A stretch of 64,000 nucleotides of DNA. Source: Bacteroidales bacterium. Its GTDB lineage: Bacteria > Bacteroidota > Bacteroidia > Bacteroidales > Muribaculaceae. Position 1 is the first letter of the stretch; every line of letters begins with the position of its first letter. Below, one piece after another: positions 43,378 through 51,426 of the stretch. Both the position numbers and the translations under genes were made by a program. The stretch lies in assembly GCA_019416425.1 (NCBI GenBank), contig DXXK01000095.1:1-64000 (forward strand), given 5' to 3'. The notes below the pieces were generated by a model. The model was given only the letters and a program-made list of their open reading frames with translations. It was not told where the DNA came from and searched no databases.

Positions 43378-45081
43378 ATGAAGCTGCAGGTCATTACATC
43401 GGGAATCATCACAGCCGCCGCGCTTTGCGCCCCGGCCGCATTGGCCGAAAACAAAGTGGCCGTCCACGGTTCCGTACAGGCTGACATCCTCTTCCCGGAA
43501 AAGGATGCCTCCATCGGTGCCACCGACGACTATGATTCCCCCATTCTTTTCAATACATACGCCGACGTGAATCTTGCCAGCAAGTATGTGGACGCCGGAC
43601 TCCGCTTTGAGTTCATGCGCTGGCCGTTGCCGGGTTTCGACCCCGACTTTGACGGCTGGGGTGTTCCCAACATCTACGTCAAGGGCAAGTTCAAGGGTGT
43701 CGAGCTAACCGCCGGTACGTTCTACGAGCAGTTCGGCGCCGGATTCATCCTCCGTACCTATGAGGACCGCACTCTCGGTATCGACAATTCAATCCTGGGT
43801 GGACGCCTAAAAATCAACGCCATTAAGGGTCTCAGCATCACCGCCCTGGGCGGCGTGCAGCGTGTCTTCTGGGACTGGAACCGCCACAATCAGGTCTACG
43901 GAGCCAATGTCGAGGGTTACTTCCAGGACTGGTTCAAGGGACTTTCCGACCGCGGCATCGCCCTGACAGCCGGACTCAGTTGGGTCATGAAGCATGAGGA
44001 GGAGGAGAACATCACCGTACCCGGAACTAACTACCGTCTGCACCTCCCCACGGAGGTCAACGCCGTCGACGCACGTGTCGGCTACAACAAGGGCGGATGG
44101 AACTTCCAGGCCGAATATGCATGGAAGGGTCAAGACCCCTCGTTCGACAACGATTACACCTACAATCACGGCCAGGCCATCATGCTCACCGGCTCATATT
44201 CCCGCAAGGGTATGAGCGGTACGCTTCAGGTGAAACGCAGCCAGAACATGTCCTATCGCTCGGAGCGTCAGCGCGATGGACTCGGTGCGTTCATCAACTA
44301 TATGCCGGCGTTCACCTATCAGCACACCTACTCGCTGCCGGCCATATATCCCTATGCCACGCAGTACGGTCCGGGCGAGTGGGCGTTCAACGGCTCGTTC
44401 GGCTACACATTCCCCCGCAAGTCACCGTTGGGTGGCCGTTACGGCACAAGCCTGACGGTCAACCTGAGCTATATCAGCGGTCTGGTGCATGAGGGAAATC
44501 CGCAGAACGACATCAGCCATAACGTCATAGGCACCGACGGTTACAAGTCTCCCTTCTGGAAGATGGGCCAGACCAATTACTGGGACTTCAACCTGCAGGT
44601 CGAGAAGCGCCTGTCGCGCCCCGTCACCATGCAGTTCATGTACATGAACCAGCGATACAACAAGAAGGCCATCGAGAAGGAAGGCGGAAACATCTACAAC
44701 AACATATTCGTTGTAGATACTAAATGGAAGATCAACCGTAAGTTCGTGCTCCGTGGCGAGCTGCAGTACATGCTCTCCCATCAGGACAAGGAGGAGCGCG
44801 AGTTGATGAGCCAACACAAGGAACTCGACCAGAAGGACTGGTTCTACGGCCTCGTGGAATTCTCCTGGACTCCCTACCTGATGTTCTCCGCATCGGACAT
44901 GATCAATGTCGGCGGCACGGGCAACAACTACTACATGTTCGGACTGACGGGCACCTATCGCAGCAACCGTCTGATGCTCAGCTATGGCCGTACCCGCGAG
45001 GGATTCAATTGCTCCGGAGGCATGTGCCGGTACGTTCCGGCCATGAAGGGATTCCAGATCAATTACACCTATAACTTTTAG
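43378..45081 (+). CDS. DUF6029-family outer-membrane barrel
   Basis: A 567-residue exported protein (signal peptide to about ALA-ENK) with a long run of amphipathic strands and a C-terminal Phe (NYTYNF), typical of an outer-membrane beta-barrel. I recognise the sequence pattern (VAVHGSVQADILFPEKD at the start, GTFYEQFGAGFILRTYEDR within) as the Bacteroidota DUF6029 family, for which I know no established function. It is 9 nt after the TlpA-like gene and 11 nt before the Omp28-like gene, so the three form one operon. Confidence 0.82.
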   Translation: MKLQVITSGIITAAALCAPAALAENKVAVHGSVQADILFPEKDASIGATDDYDSPILFNTYADVNLASKYVDAGLRFEFMRWPLPGFDPDFDGWGVPNIYVKGKFKGVELTAGTFYEQFGAGFILRTYEDRTLGIDNSILGGRLKINAIKGLSITALGGVQRVFWDWNRHNQVYGANVEGYFQDWFKGLSDRGIALTAGLSWVMKHEEEENITVPGTNYRLHLPTEVNAVDARVGYNKGGWNFQAEYAWKGQDPSFDNDYTYNHGQAIMLTGSYSRKGMSGTLQVKRSQNMSYRSERQRDGLGAFINYMPAFTYQHTYSLPAIYPYATQYGPGEWAFNGSFGYTFPRKSPLGGRYGTSLTVNLSYISGLVHEGNPQNDISHNVIGTDGYKSPFWKMGQTNYWDFNLQVEKRLSRPVTMQFMYMNQRYNKKAIEKEGGNIYNNIFVVDTKWKINRKFVLRGELQYMLSHQDKEERELMSQHKELDQKDWFYGLVEFSWTPYLMFSASDMINVGGTGNNYYMFGLTGTYRSNRLMLSYGRTREGFNCSGGMCRYVPAMKGFQINYTYNF

Positions 45082-45092
45082 CGAATTCTGAT

Positions 45093-45929
45093 ATGAAGAT
45101 AATAGATAAAATCCTGATGACCGCTGCCGTCATGGCCGGCACGGCAATGCTGACCGGCTGCGACATCGAGCCCAAGGACCGCTTTGTGGAACTGCCTGCC
45201 ATCAAGATCGAGCGTACCGCGCTGCTGATGGATTTCACCGGCCAGCGGTGCGTCAACTGCCCCGCGGCCCACGAGGTGATGGAGGAATTGAAACGGCAGT
45301 ATGGCGAGGCCCTGATCACCGTCAGCATCCATGGCGGCGGACTGGCCATATCGACCGACCGTACTGATTTCAGCAGGAACAGCATCGGACTGATGATCCA
45401 TGAAGGCAACGAGATGAACGATGCCTTCGGCATCAATCAGTGGCCTATGGGTGTCGTGGACCGCATCAATGCCAACGGCGCCGCAATCAACTCCGGCCTG
45501 TGGGCTACCGCTGTACGCGACGCTCTGGAGAAACCGACCGATGTAAGCATTACAGCCGAGGCTGAGATTGTGGACAACAACAAGATCCGGGTCATCACCA
45601 CCTCAAGGGACAATGCAGACAGCCAGCGCGATCTGGCATTACAGGTCTGGGTGGTCGAGGATTTGATCCAGGCTCGTCAGGAGACTCCCGACGGCCGTGT
45701 TCCGGATTACACCCACAACAATGTTCTCCGTTATGTCAGCTATCCCGTCAAGTCAGGCCTTCCCCTTAAGCTGTCCAAAGGCATCGACCAGGATACTGAG
45801 ACTGTCATCGATGTGAAATGGACTGACAAGGAACGCTGGAACATCGACAATCTTTCGGTTGTAGCGTTTATATCTCAGGGCACTGAGATTCAGAATGCCG
45901 TACGCGTTAAAGTCGAGAATAACCATTAA
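45093..45929 (+). CDS. Omp28-like lipoprotein with thioredoxin fold
   Basis: 278 residues with a lipobox near LTGC (Cys 25), then a domain with TGQRCVNCPAAHEVMEEL: a CxxC (CVNC) in an Omp28/thioredoxin-like context. The rest is beta-rich. Omp28 relatives are surface or periplasm-facing proteins in the phylum. Co-location with a TlpA-like reductase suggests that the CxxC works in a shared redox path, which is inference. It ends 7 nt before the next gene. Confidence 0.85.
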   Translation: MKIIDKILMTAAVMAGTAMLTGCDIEPKDRFVELPAIKIERTALLMDFTGQRCVNCPAAHEVMEELKRQYGEALITVSIHGGGLAISTDRTDFSRNSIGLMIHEGNEMNDAFGINQWPMGVVDRINANGAAINSGLWATAVRDALEKPTDVSITAEAEIVDNNKIRVITTSRDNADSQRDLALQVWVVEDLIQARQETPDGRVPDYTHNNVLRYVSYPVKSGLPLKLSKGIDQDTETVIDVKWTDKERWNIDNLSVVAFISQGTEIQNAVRVKVENNH

Positions 45930-45936
45930 ACAATAT

Positions 45937-46620
45937 ATGAAGAATTTTTTACTCACAGCAGCGGCCTTGATAGCGGCCGCAGGCATGAATGCCGCCACAG
46001 GCATTCAGATGTATATGGGCGAGTCTCCCGTCGCTCCAGGTACATACGTATGCAATGACATTGTCATTGATCCCGACGACGGCGTCATCATCGATCCGAA
46101 GCTGTCGGTTGTGTCTGCCGAGGATGTGTTTGACGTGACGATTACGGCCGAATGCACTTCCGGTCAGAAAATCCAGATGTGCTGCGGAGGCCAATGCGAG
46201 ATCGCACCCAAAGTGGTTAAGAGCGGTCTTGAACTCGAGGCCGGAGTCGCAATGAAACTGGACTTCGAGTATAAGGATTACGATATCTTTAAGGAGGAGG
46301 ACGTTCCCGAGAAGATCACGACCAACATTACCGTCGAGCTCGACGGCGAGCAGGACCTCTACACCATCGTCATGAACGACAAGGGTTCGGGTATCGCAGT
46401 GGTAGCTCAGGACAAGAACGTCTATGCCACTCCCGACGGACTGGTCTACAATGTCTCCGGCAACTGCGACGTGACCGTATACGACATCAACGGCCACAAG
46501 GTTCTCGACACCGTCGTTAAGGGTGCGGGCACCCTCTACTTCGGCGACCTCGGAAAGGGAATCTACCTGTATCGCATCAACGGCTCCGCCAACGTTTCCG
46601 GCAAGGTAATGGTGAAATAA
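45937..46620 (+). CDS. Secreted Cys-containing protein with a sorting-domain-like C-terminus
   Basis: 227 residues. I start at the ATG at 45937, which gives a good signal peptide (MKNFLLTAAALIAAAGMNA). The body contains CTSGQKIQMCCGGQCE, a compact Cys motif that could form disulfides or bind a metal. The last 50 residues (VTVYDINGHKVLDTVV, then GKGIYLYRINGS and a final KVMVK) resemble the C-terminal domain that directs type IX secretion cargo. It ends the TlpA operon and could be the thiol partner of the genes before it. The function is unknown. Confidence 0.78.
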   Translation: MKNFLLTAAALIAAAGMNAATGIQMYMGESPVAPGTYVCNDIVIDPDDGVIIDPKLSVVSAEDVFDVTITAECTSGQKIQMCCGGQCEIAPKVVKSGLELEAGVAMKLDFEYKDYDIFKEEDVPEKITTNITVELDGEQDLYTIVMNDKGSGIAVVAQDKNVYATPDGLVYNVSGNCDVTVYDINGHKVLDTVVKGAGTLYFGDLGKGIYLYRINGSANVSGKVMVK

Positions 46621-46633
46621 TCCATCAGAGAGT

Positions 46634-46683
46634 GAATATAATAAAGGCCTCAGGCAAATTTGCCTGAGGCCTTTATTATATTC
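46634..46683. terminator. 50-bp perfect palindrome, bidirectional terminator
   Basis: Two 25-bp arms meet without a spacer: the left arm has AATAAAGGCCTCAGGCAAA, and the right arm is its exact complement. Each strand carries a T-rich flank (TTTATTATATTC). It sits between the convergent stops of the Cys-containing gene and sdaA, so it can end both transcripts. Confidence 0.88.
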
Positions 46684-46693
46684 TGATTTTTGT

Positions 46694-47908
46694 TTATTCA
46701 TCTGCCATGCTCTTGGCCAGACCACCCTCGGCCGTCTCCTTGTACAGCGATGGAATGTCGTGACCGGTCTCCTTCATCACTGTCACGAGTTTATCGAACG
46801 ACACGCGGTGACCTCCGTCGGAGAACGAGGCATAGATATTGGCATCAAGCGCTCGTGCTGCGGCGTATGCGTTACGCTCGATACAAGGAATCTGAACCAG
46901 TCCGCAGACCGGGTCGCAGGTCATGCCCAAGTGGTGCTCCAGACCCATCTCGGCCGCATACTCGATCTGAGCCGGGCTACCGCCGAACAGCTGGCAGGCC
47001 GACGCGGCGGCCATGGCGCATGCCACGCCTACCTCACCCTGGCATCCTACCTCAGCGCCCGATATGGAGGCGTTCTGCTTGACGACATTGCCTATCAGAC
47101 CGGCTGTGGCCAATGCGCGCAGTATACGGTTCTCGGGGATGTTACGGCTTTTCCACAGGTGATACAGCACGCCGGGAACCACGCCCGAGCTTCCACACGT
47201 CGGTGCCGTGACTATTGTGCCCCCCGAGGCGTTCTCCTCACTTACCGCCAGAGCATATGCGAACGTCAGTCCTCGACTGCGCAGGTTGTCCTTGTAGCCT
47301 TCGGCCTTGACCTGATACTGCGCTGCCTTGCGGCGCAGGTTCAACGGTCCCGGCAGGCGTCCCTCCATCGAAAGGCCGTGCTCCACCGCATGACGCATCG
47401 TTTCCCATACCTCGTGCAGATGGTCCCAGATCCCGGGACCCTCGCATTCCTCCACGTACTCCCAGTAGCAGCGTCCTGTCTTCTCGCAATATTCCTGGAT
47501 ATCCTCTAAGTTGTTCAGCGGATAGATGTCAGGCAGGTCCTTCTCGTCGGGGTCTCCCTCGATCTTGATGGCGCCCCCCCCGACGCTATAGACCGTCATG
47601 TGCGTCTGTTCCTTGCCCTCCTTGTCGAATGCGCGGAACGTCATGGCATTGGGATGGAACGGCAGGAATGTCTCAGGTTCCCACAGGATCTGGACCTCGA
47701 GGCCCTTGTCTTGGAACACCTCCTCGATGGCGGCGTCGGTCATGTGGCCTTTGCCGGTGGCGGCGAGGCTTCCGTAAAGCGTCACGTTGTAGCTGGCCGC
47801 ATCCTCCGGCACACGGTTCAGAAACTCACGGGCCGCGAATCGAGGGCCCATCGTATGGCTCGAAGAGGGGCCCGGTCCTATCTTATAGATCTCCTTGATT
47901 GATTTCAT
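46694..47908 (-). CDS. sdaA: L-serine ammonia-lyase (iron-sulfur type)
   Basis: A 404-residue one-chain L-serine dehydratase that turns serine into pyruvate and ammonia with a [4Fe-4S] cluster. The N-terminus (IGPGPSSSHTMGP) belongs to the beta-domain, and the alpha-domain has the GGTIVTAPTCGSSGVVPG motif and CDPVCGLVQIPCIERN, whose cysteines hold the cluster. All expected motifs are present. It is a single gene on the minus strand with a strong promoter, far from glyA but linked to it by substrate. Confidence 0.95.
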   Translation of the reverse strand: MKSIKEIYKIGPGPSSSHTMGPRFAAREFLNRVPEDAASYNVTLYGSLAATGKGHMTDAAIEEVFQDKGLEVQILWEPETFLPFHPNAMTFRAFDKEGKEQTHMTVYSVGGGAIKIEGDPDEKDLPDIYPLNNLEDIQEYCEKTGRCYWEYVEECEGPGIWDHLHEVWETMRHAVEHGLSMEGRLPGPLNLRRKAAQYQVKAEGYKDNLRSRGLTFAYALAVSEENASGGTIVTAPTCGSSGVVPGVLYHLWKSRNIPENRILRALATAGLIGNVVKQNASISGAEVGCQGEVGVACAMAAASACQLFGGSPAQIEYAAEMGLEHHLGMTCDPVCGLVQIPCIERNAYAAARALDANIYASFSDGGHRVSFDKLVTVMKETGHDIPSLYKETAEGGLAKSMADE

Positions 47909-47933
47909 GGCAGGCTGCTGTTTGATTTCACTA

Positions 47934-47965
47934 CAAAATTAATAATTGTACACGACTTTGCCAAA
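47934..47965 (-). promoter_or_regulatory. Promoter of sdaA
   Basis: On the minus strand TTTG (47962-47965), a 20-nt spacer and TAATTTTG (47934-47941), a full match. It starts about 26 nt before the sdaA ATG. Confidence 0.8.
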
Positions 47966-48058
47966 ACAAACAACTCCTCTTTTTATCCACATAACATTAT
48001 TTTATTTCTCTGAATTAACCGCTTTTGACATTTTCTTCCCGATTTTTGTGACAAATAA

Positions 48059-48090
48059 TTTGGAATTAAGGATTTTTAATTGTAATTTTG
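48059..48090 (+). promoter_or_regulatory. Promoter of the secreted Omp28-like gene
   Basis: TTTG (48059-48062), a 20-nt spacer and TAATTTTG (48083-48090), a full match, about 28 nt before the ATG. It is divergent from the sdaA promoter. Confidence 0.8.
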
Positions 48091-48118
48091 TTTTTAAATT
48101 CACTAAAACTTTAACAGT

Positions 48119-49912
48119 ATGAAGAAATTTTCCTCATTACTCATGTTGCTTCTGGCGCTCGTCATGTCGACCGGCATGGCCAAGGCGGCGGATTTCAACA
48201 TCGGCTACACCTACGGGGACGCCGAAGGCTCCTCTATTCTGGAATCCGAGGGTGAGAACGTCAGCAACAGCGTCGCTGTCTACATTACTCCCGAGTATGC
48301 CAAGACTCTCAAGGGTGACCTTCTGAACGGTGTGAACTTCTACCTCTACTCGCGTTCCAACATCTCCTTCGTTACCGTATGGGTACGCTCCGACCTCAAG
48401 GGCTCGAATCTGGCCTATGCCAATCAGTCCACAATTTCCAATCTCAAGGCCAAGGCCTGGAACCAGATGAAGTTCGACAAGCCCTACACCATCGGCGAAG
48501 AGGGATTCTACATCGGTGTCAGCTGGACACAGAAGAAGAAAGCCCGTGTCGCGACCTACCAGAACTACGACATTCCCAACGCGGCATGGTGTCAGCTCAA
48601 CAACGGAGAGTGGAACAATACCGAGGTCTCCGGTGCATTCTGCGTCGAGGGTATGGTCAGCGGTGACGCCCAGCTCAAGAACGACGTGGCCCTGCTCAAG
48701 GTTTCGCTGGATAAGTATTTCCTTATCGCCAACAAGGTCTATAACATCAACACACTGGTTCACAACGCAGGATCCAGCAACATCACAAGTCTGGATTATG
48801 AGATGGATATCGAGGGACTGGGAGCCGTTAAGGCTACCGCCAAGACCAATGTCAAGGCAAACTCGTCCGCCGAGGTTCCCGTAGTCTTTGAGCTCCCCAT
48901 CAAGAATGCCGGCACTCCGGTCTATAAGGTCAACTCCGTAAAGATCACCGCTGTCAACGGCGCTCCCGATGAGTTCGACGGCAACAATGCCATCAAGAAC
49001 CCCGGTGAGATTCTGGTCGCCGAACGAGGCTTCAAAAAGCGCGTGCTGATCGAGGAATTCACTACCGAGAAGTGTCCAAACTGTCCTCCTGTTGCAAATC
49101 TGCTCCATCAGATTCTGGCACTCGATGAATATAAGGACAACGTTGACGCCATCTGCCACCACTCTGGATACTACACTGACAAATTCACTCTCCCTGCCGA
49201 CAACGCATACTGCTGGTTCTACAACGACGGCGGAGCCACTTACGCTCCGGCATTCATGATTGACCGCTTACCTATGGAAGGCGAACCGGGCCCGGTATTC
49301 TTCCCGAGCCCCACGTCATTGGTACTCAACACGCTCGACCAGCAGTTGGCCGAAGTAGCCTTTGCACGAGTGCTGGTGGACTTCGAGCCTATTCCTGAGA
49401 CCGAGAATAAACTCGAAGTGACTGTTACAGCCGAGCGTGCTACTGAAATTCTGAACGAGACCGGTATCGTTACCATCTACCTCGTAGAGGACAACATTCC
49501 CACTACCGGACAGGCCGGTGCCTCCGGCAACTATATGCAGCAGCACGTAACCCGCGCCCTCAACGCCACATGGGGTGTACCCGTGGTATGGGAGAACAAC
49601 AAGTTCGTGACCAATTACACATTCACCCTGAAGCCCGAATGGGTTCGCAAGAACATGCGCGTGACCGCCATGATCAGCAACTACAACAAGTCCAATCCCA
49701 ACGATTGCCAGATCTATAACGTGACATACCGCACTCTGGATGGATACTCGCCCACCGGTGGCGACTCCGGCGTCCAGGACATCACCACAGGTGTTCAGGC
49801 CCCCGAGGTTGTCGGCATCTACGACACTATGGGCAACCGCCACAACGATTACGTCAAGGGCATCAACATCGTAGTGATGAGCGACGGTACAAGCCGCAAG
49901 GTCATGAAGTAA
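48119..49912 (+). CDS. Large secreted protein with Omp28/thioredoxin-like domain
   Basis: 597 residues with a signal peptide (to about MAKA-ADF). The N-terminal half is beta-rich (jelly-roll-like), and the middle is a CARDB-like repeat. From about residue 305 comes an Omp28-like domain with RVLIEEFTTEKCPNCPPVANL, whose CPNC is a CxxC site. The C-terminus (VVGIYDTMGNRHNDYVKGIN, ending RKVMK) resembles a type IX-type sorting domain. It has the same thiol theme as the 42.9-46.6 kb operon but is a single gene with its own promoter and terminator. Confidence 0.82.
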   Translation: MKKFSSLLMLLLALVMSTGMAKAADFNIGYTYGDAEGSSILESEGENVSNSVAVYITPEYAKTLKGDLLNGVNFYLYSRSNISFVTVWVRSDLKGSNLAYANQSTISNLKAKAWNQMKFDKPYTIGEEGFYIGVSWTQKKKARVATYQNYDIPNAAWCQLNNGEWNNTEVSGAFCVEGMVSGDAQLKNDVALLKVSLDKYFLIANKVYNINTLVHNAGSSNITSLDYEMDIEGLGAVKATAKTNVKANSSAEVPVVFELPIKNAGTPVYKVNSVKITAVNGAPDEFDGNNAIKNPGEILVAERGFKKRVLIEEFTTEKCPNCPPVANLLHQILALDEYKDNVDAICHHSGYYTDKFTLPADNAYCWFYNDGGATYAPAFMIDRLPMEGEPGPVFFPSPTSLVLNTLDQQLAEVAFARVLVDFEPIPETENKLEVTVTAERATEILNETGIVTIYLVEDNIPTTGQAGASGNYMQQHVTRALNATWGVPVVWENNKFVTNYTFTLKPEWVRKNMRVTAMISNYNKSNPNDCQIYNVTYRTLDGYSPTGGDSGVQDITTGVQAPEVVGIYDTMGNRHNDYVKGINIVVMSDGTSRKVMK

Positions 49913-49937
49913 GCCTGATCCTCTAACCACAAACAGC

Positions 49938-49968
49938 AAAGTCCGGATGCGAGTCCGGACTTTTTATT
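49938..49968 (+). terminator. Rho-independent terminator
   Basis: AAAGTCCGGA, a 6-nt loop, then TCCGGACTTT and more T. It lies 25 nt after the secreted Omp28-like gene and before the convergent transporter stop. Confidence 0.88.
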
Positions 49969-49989
49969 TGTATATATCGAAGCTGAATC

Positions 49990-51312
49990 CTACAGCAGTC
50001 CGACTATGAACACGATGAAGATGCAGATCGGCGCTACATACCTGATACCGACCTCTATGCAACGGAACACGAATGCCGGGACATGTGAGTTGCGCTTCAG
50101 CTGCTCCACGTAGGCGCTCCGCTTCATCTTCCATCCCACGAAAATGCATAGCCCCATACCGCCCAACGGCATCAGGACGTTGCTGCTCAGGAAGTCGAAG
50201 ATGTTGAACAGGTTCAGGCTCTGCAACGGCCCGAACGACAGCGAGCACAACGTAGCCGCCACGATTGATATGCCCGTGATGATGCATGTGGCCTTGATGC
50301 GCTTCATCTTGAACTCGTCGCACAGGAAGGCCACCACTATCTCGCTGACGGAGATGATGCTGGTCAGCGACGCTAATGCCAACAGCAGGAAGAACAGGAA
50401 GCTCCAGAAGCTGCCGCCGGGCATGTTGTGGAAGATGTTGGGCAGAACCTCGAACACTAACGTCGGCCCTTCGGCAGGCGACATACCGAAACTGAACACT
50501 GCGGGGAATATGATCACGCCAGCCATGACCGCCACCAGCGTATCCAGGACCGAGATCTGAACTGCCGTCTTGATCAGCGGGGTGTCATCGGCGAAATAGC
50601 TGGAATATGTGACAAGACACCCCATACCGAGCGAGAGTGAGAAGAACGCCTGGCCCAACGCTCCGAGCACCACCTCGGTGGTGAGTTTGCTGAAATCGGG
50701 CTTGAACATGAACTCCAGTCCCTGTGCAGCCCCGGGCATCAGCAGCGAGTTGACGCTGAACACTATCAACAGAAGGAACAGCATTGGCGTCAGGATGTTG
50801 CTGACACGCTCTATTCCCTTCACCACGCCTCCAAGCATCACGCAGGCATTGATCAGCAGGAACGCCACGGCCCAGCCAACCGCACGCCATCCCCCGATGA
50901 ACGATGTGAACTGAGCATGACGGTCGGAATTGGGTGTATCCTTGAACAGCCCGGTGGCCGAGTCGACGATATACTCCAGAGTCCAGCCGGCCACTACGGC
51001 ATAGAATGCCAGGATCAGGAAGGCCGCCAGTATCGATGCATACCCCAATACATCCCAACGACGGTTGCCTGCCGTCAGCCGGAATGCTCCGGGCATACCC
51101 TTGCGGCTGCTGCGTCCCAGCGAGAACTCCGCGCAGATGGCGGGTACTCCCAGCAGGAACACAAACGCTATATAGATAATCAGGAACGCGGCGCCTCCCC
51201 CGGTGCCACACTCGTATGGAAACCTCCAGATGTTGCCCAAACCCACGGCCGACCCTACGGTGGCCATCAATACCCCTATTTTTGTACCGAACTGTGCTCT
51301 TTTCTCTGACAT
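49990..51312 (-). CDS. Sodium-dependent transporter, neurotransmitter:sodium symporter family
   Basis: A 440-residue transporter of the LeuT/SNF fold. The N-terminal GSAVGLGNIWRFPYECGTGGGAAFL is the family's Na+ and substrate site, and about 11 membrane segments follow. Bacterial members of this family import amino acids with Na+. The substrate cannot be read. It would use the sodium gradient made by the nqr complex in this window. Confidence 0.9.
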   Translation of the reverse strand: MSEKRAQFGTKIGVLMATVGSAVGLGNIWRFPYECGTGGGAAFLIIYIAFVFLLGVPAICAEFSLGRSSRKGMPGAFRLTAGNRRWDVLGYASILAAFLILAFYAVVAGWTLEYIVDSATGLFKDTPNSDRHAQFTSFIGGWRAVGWAVAFLLINACVMLGGVVKGIERVSNILTPMLFLLLIVFSVNSLLMPGAAQGLEFMFKPDFSKLTTEVVLGALGQAFFSLSLGMGCLVTYSSYFADDTPLIKTAVQISVLDTLVAVMAGVIIFPAVFSFGMSPAEGPTLVFEVLPNIFHNMPGGSFWSFLFFLLLALASLTSIISVSEIVVAFLCDEFKMKRIKATCIITGISIVAATLCSLSFGPLQSLNLFNIFDFLSSNVLMPLGGMGLCIFVGWKMKRSAYVEQLKRNSHVPAFVFRCIEVGIRYVAPICIFIVFIVGLL

Positions 51313-51348
51313 AGGCAGTAATTTCTAAAGTCGTTAGTGTATATTTTT

Positions 51349-51384
51349 GTAGCCAATGCAGCTGTGTTATGCCGCATTGGCTAC
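51349..51384. other. Unassigned inverted repeat between the transporter and CotH genes
   Basis: GTAGCCAATGC and GCATTGGCTAC form an 11-bp perfect stem with a 14-nt loop. Neither side carries a convincing T run in the direction of the minus genes. A TATTTTTG box on the plus strand (51342-51349) overlaps its left edge. It may be a 3'-end structure of the CotH mRNA or part of a small RNA. Confidence 0.5.
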
Positions 51385-51426
51385 ATATAAATAACGAATA
51401 ACTTTACAGAATTCTTATGAAAGCCG

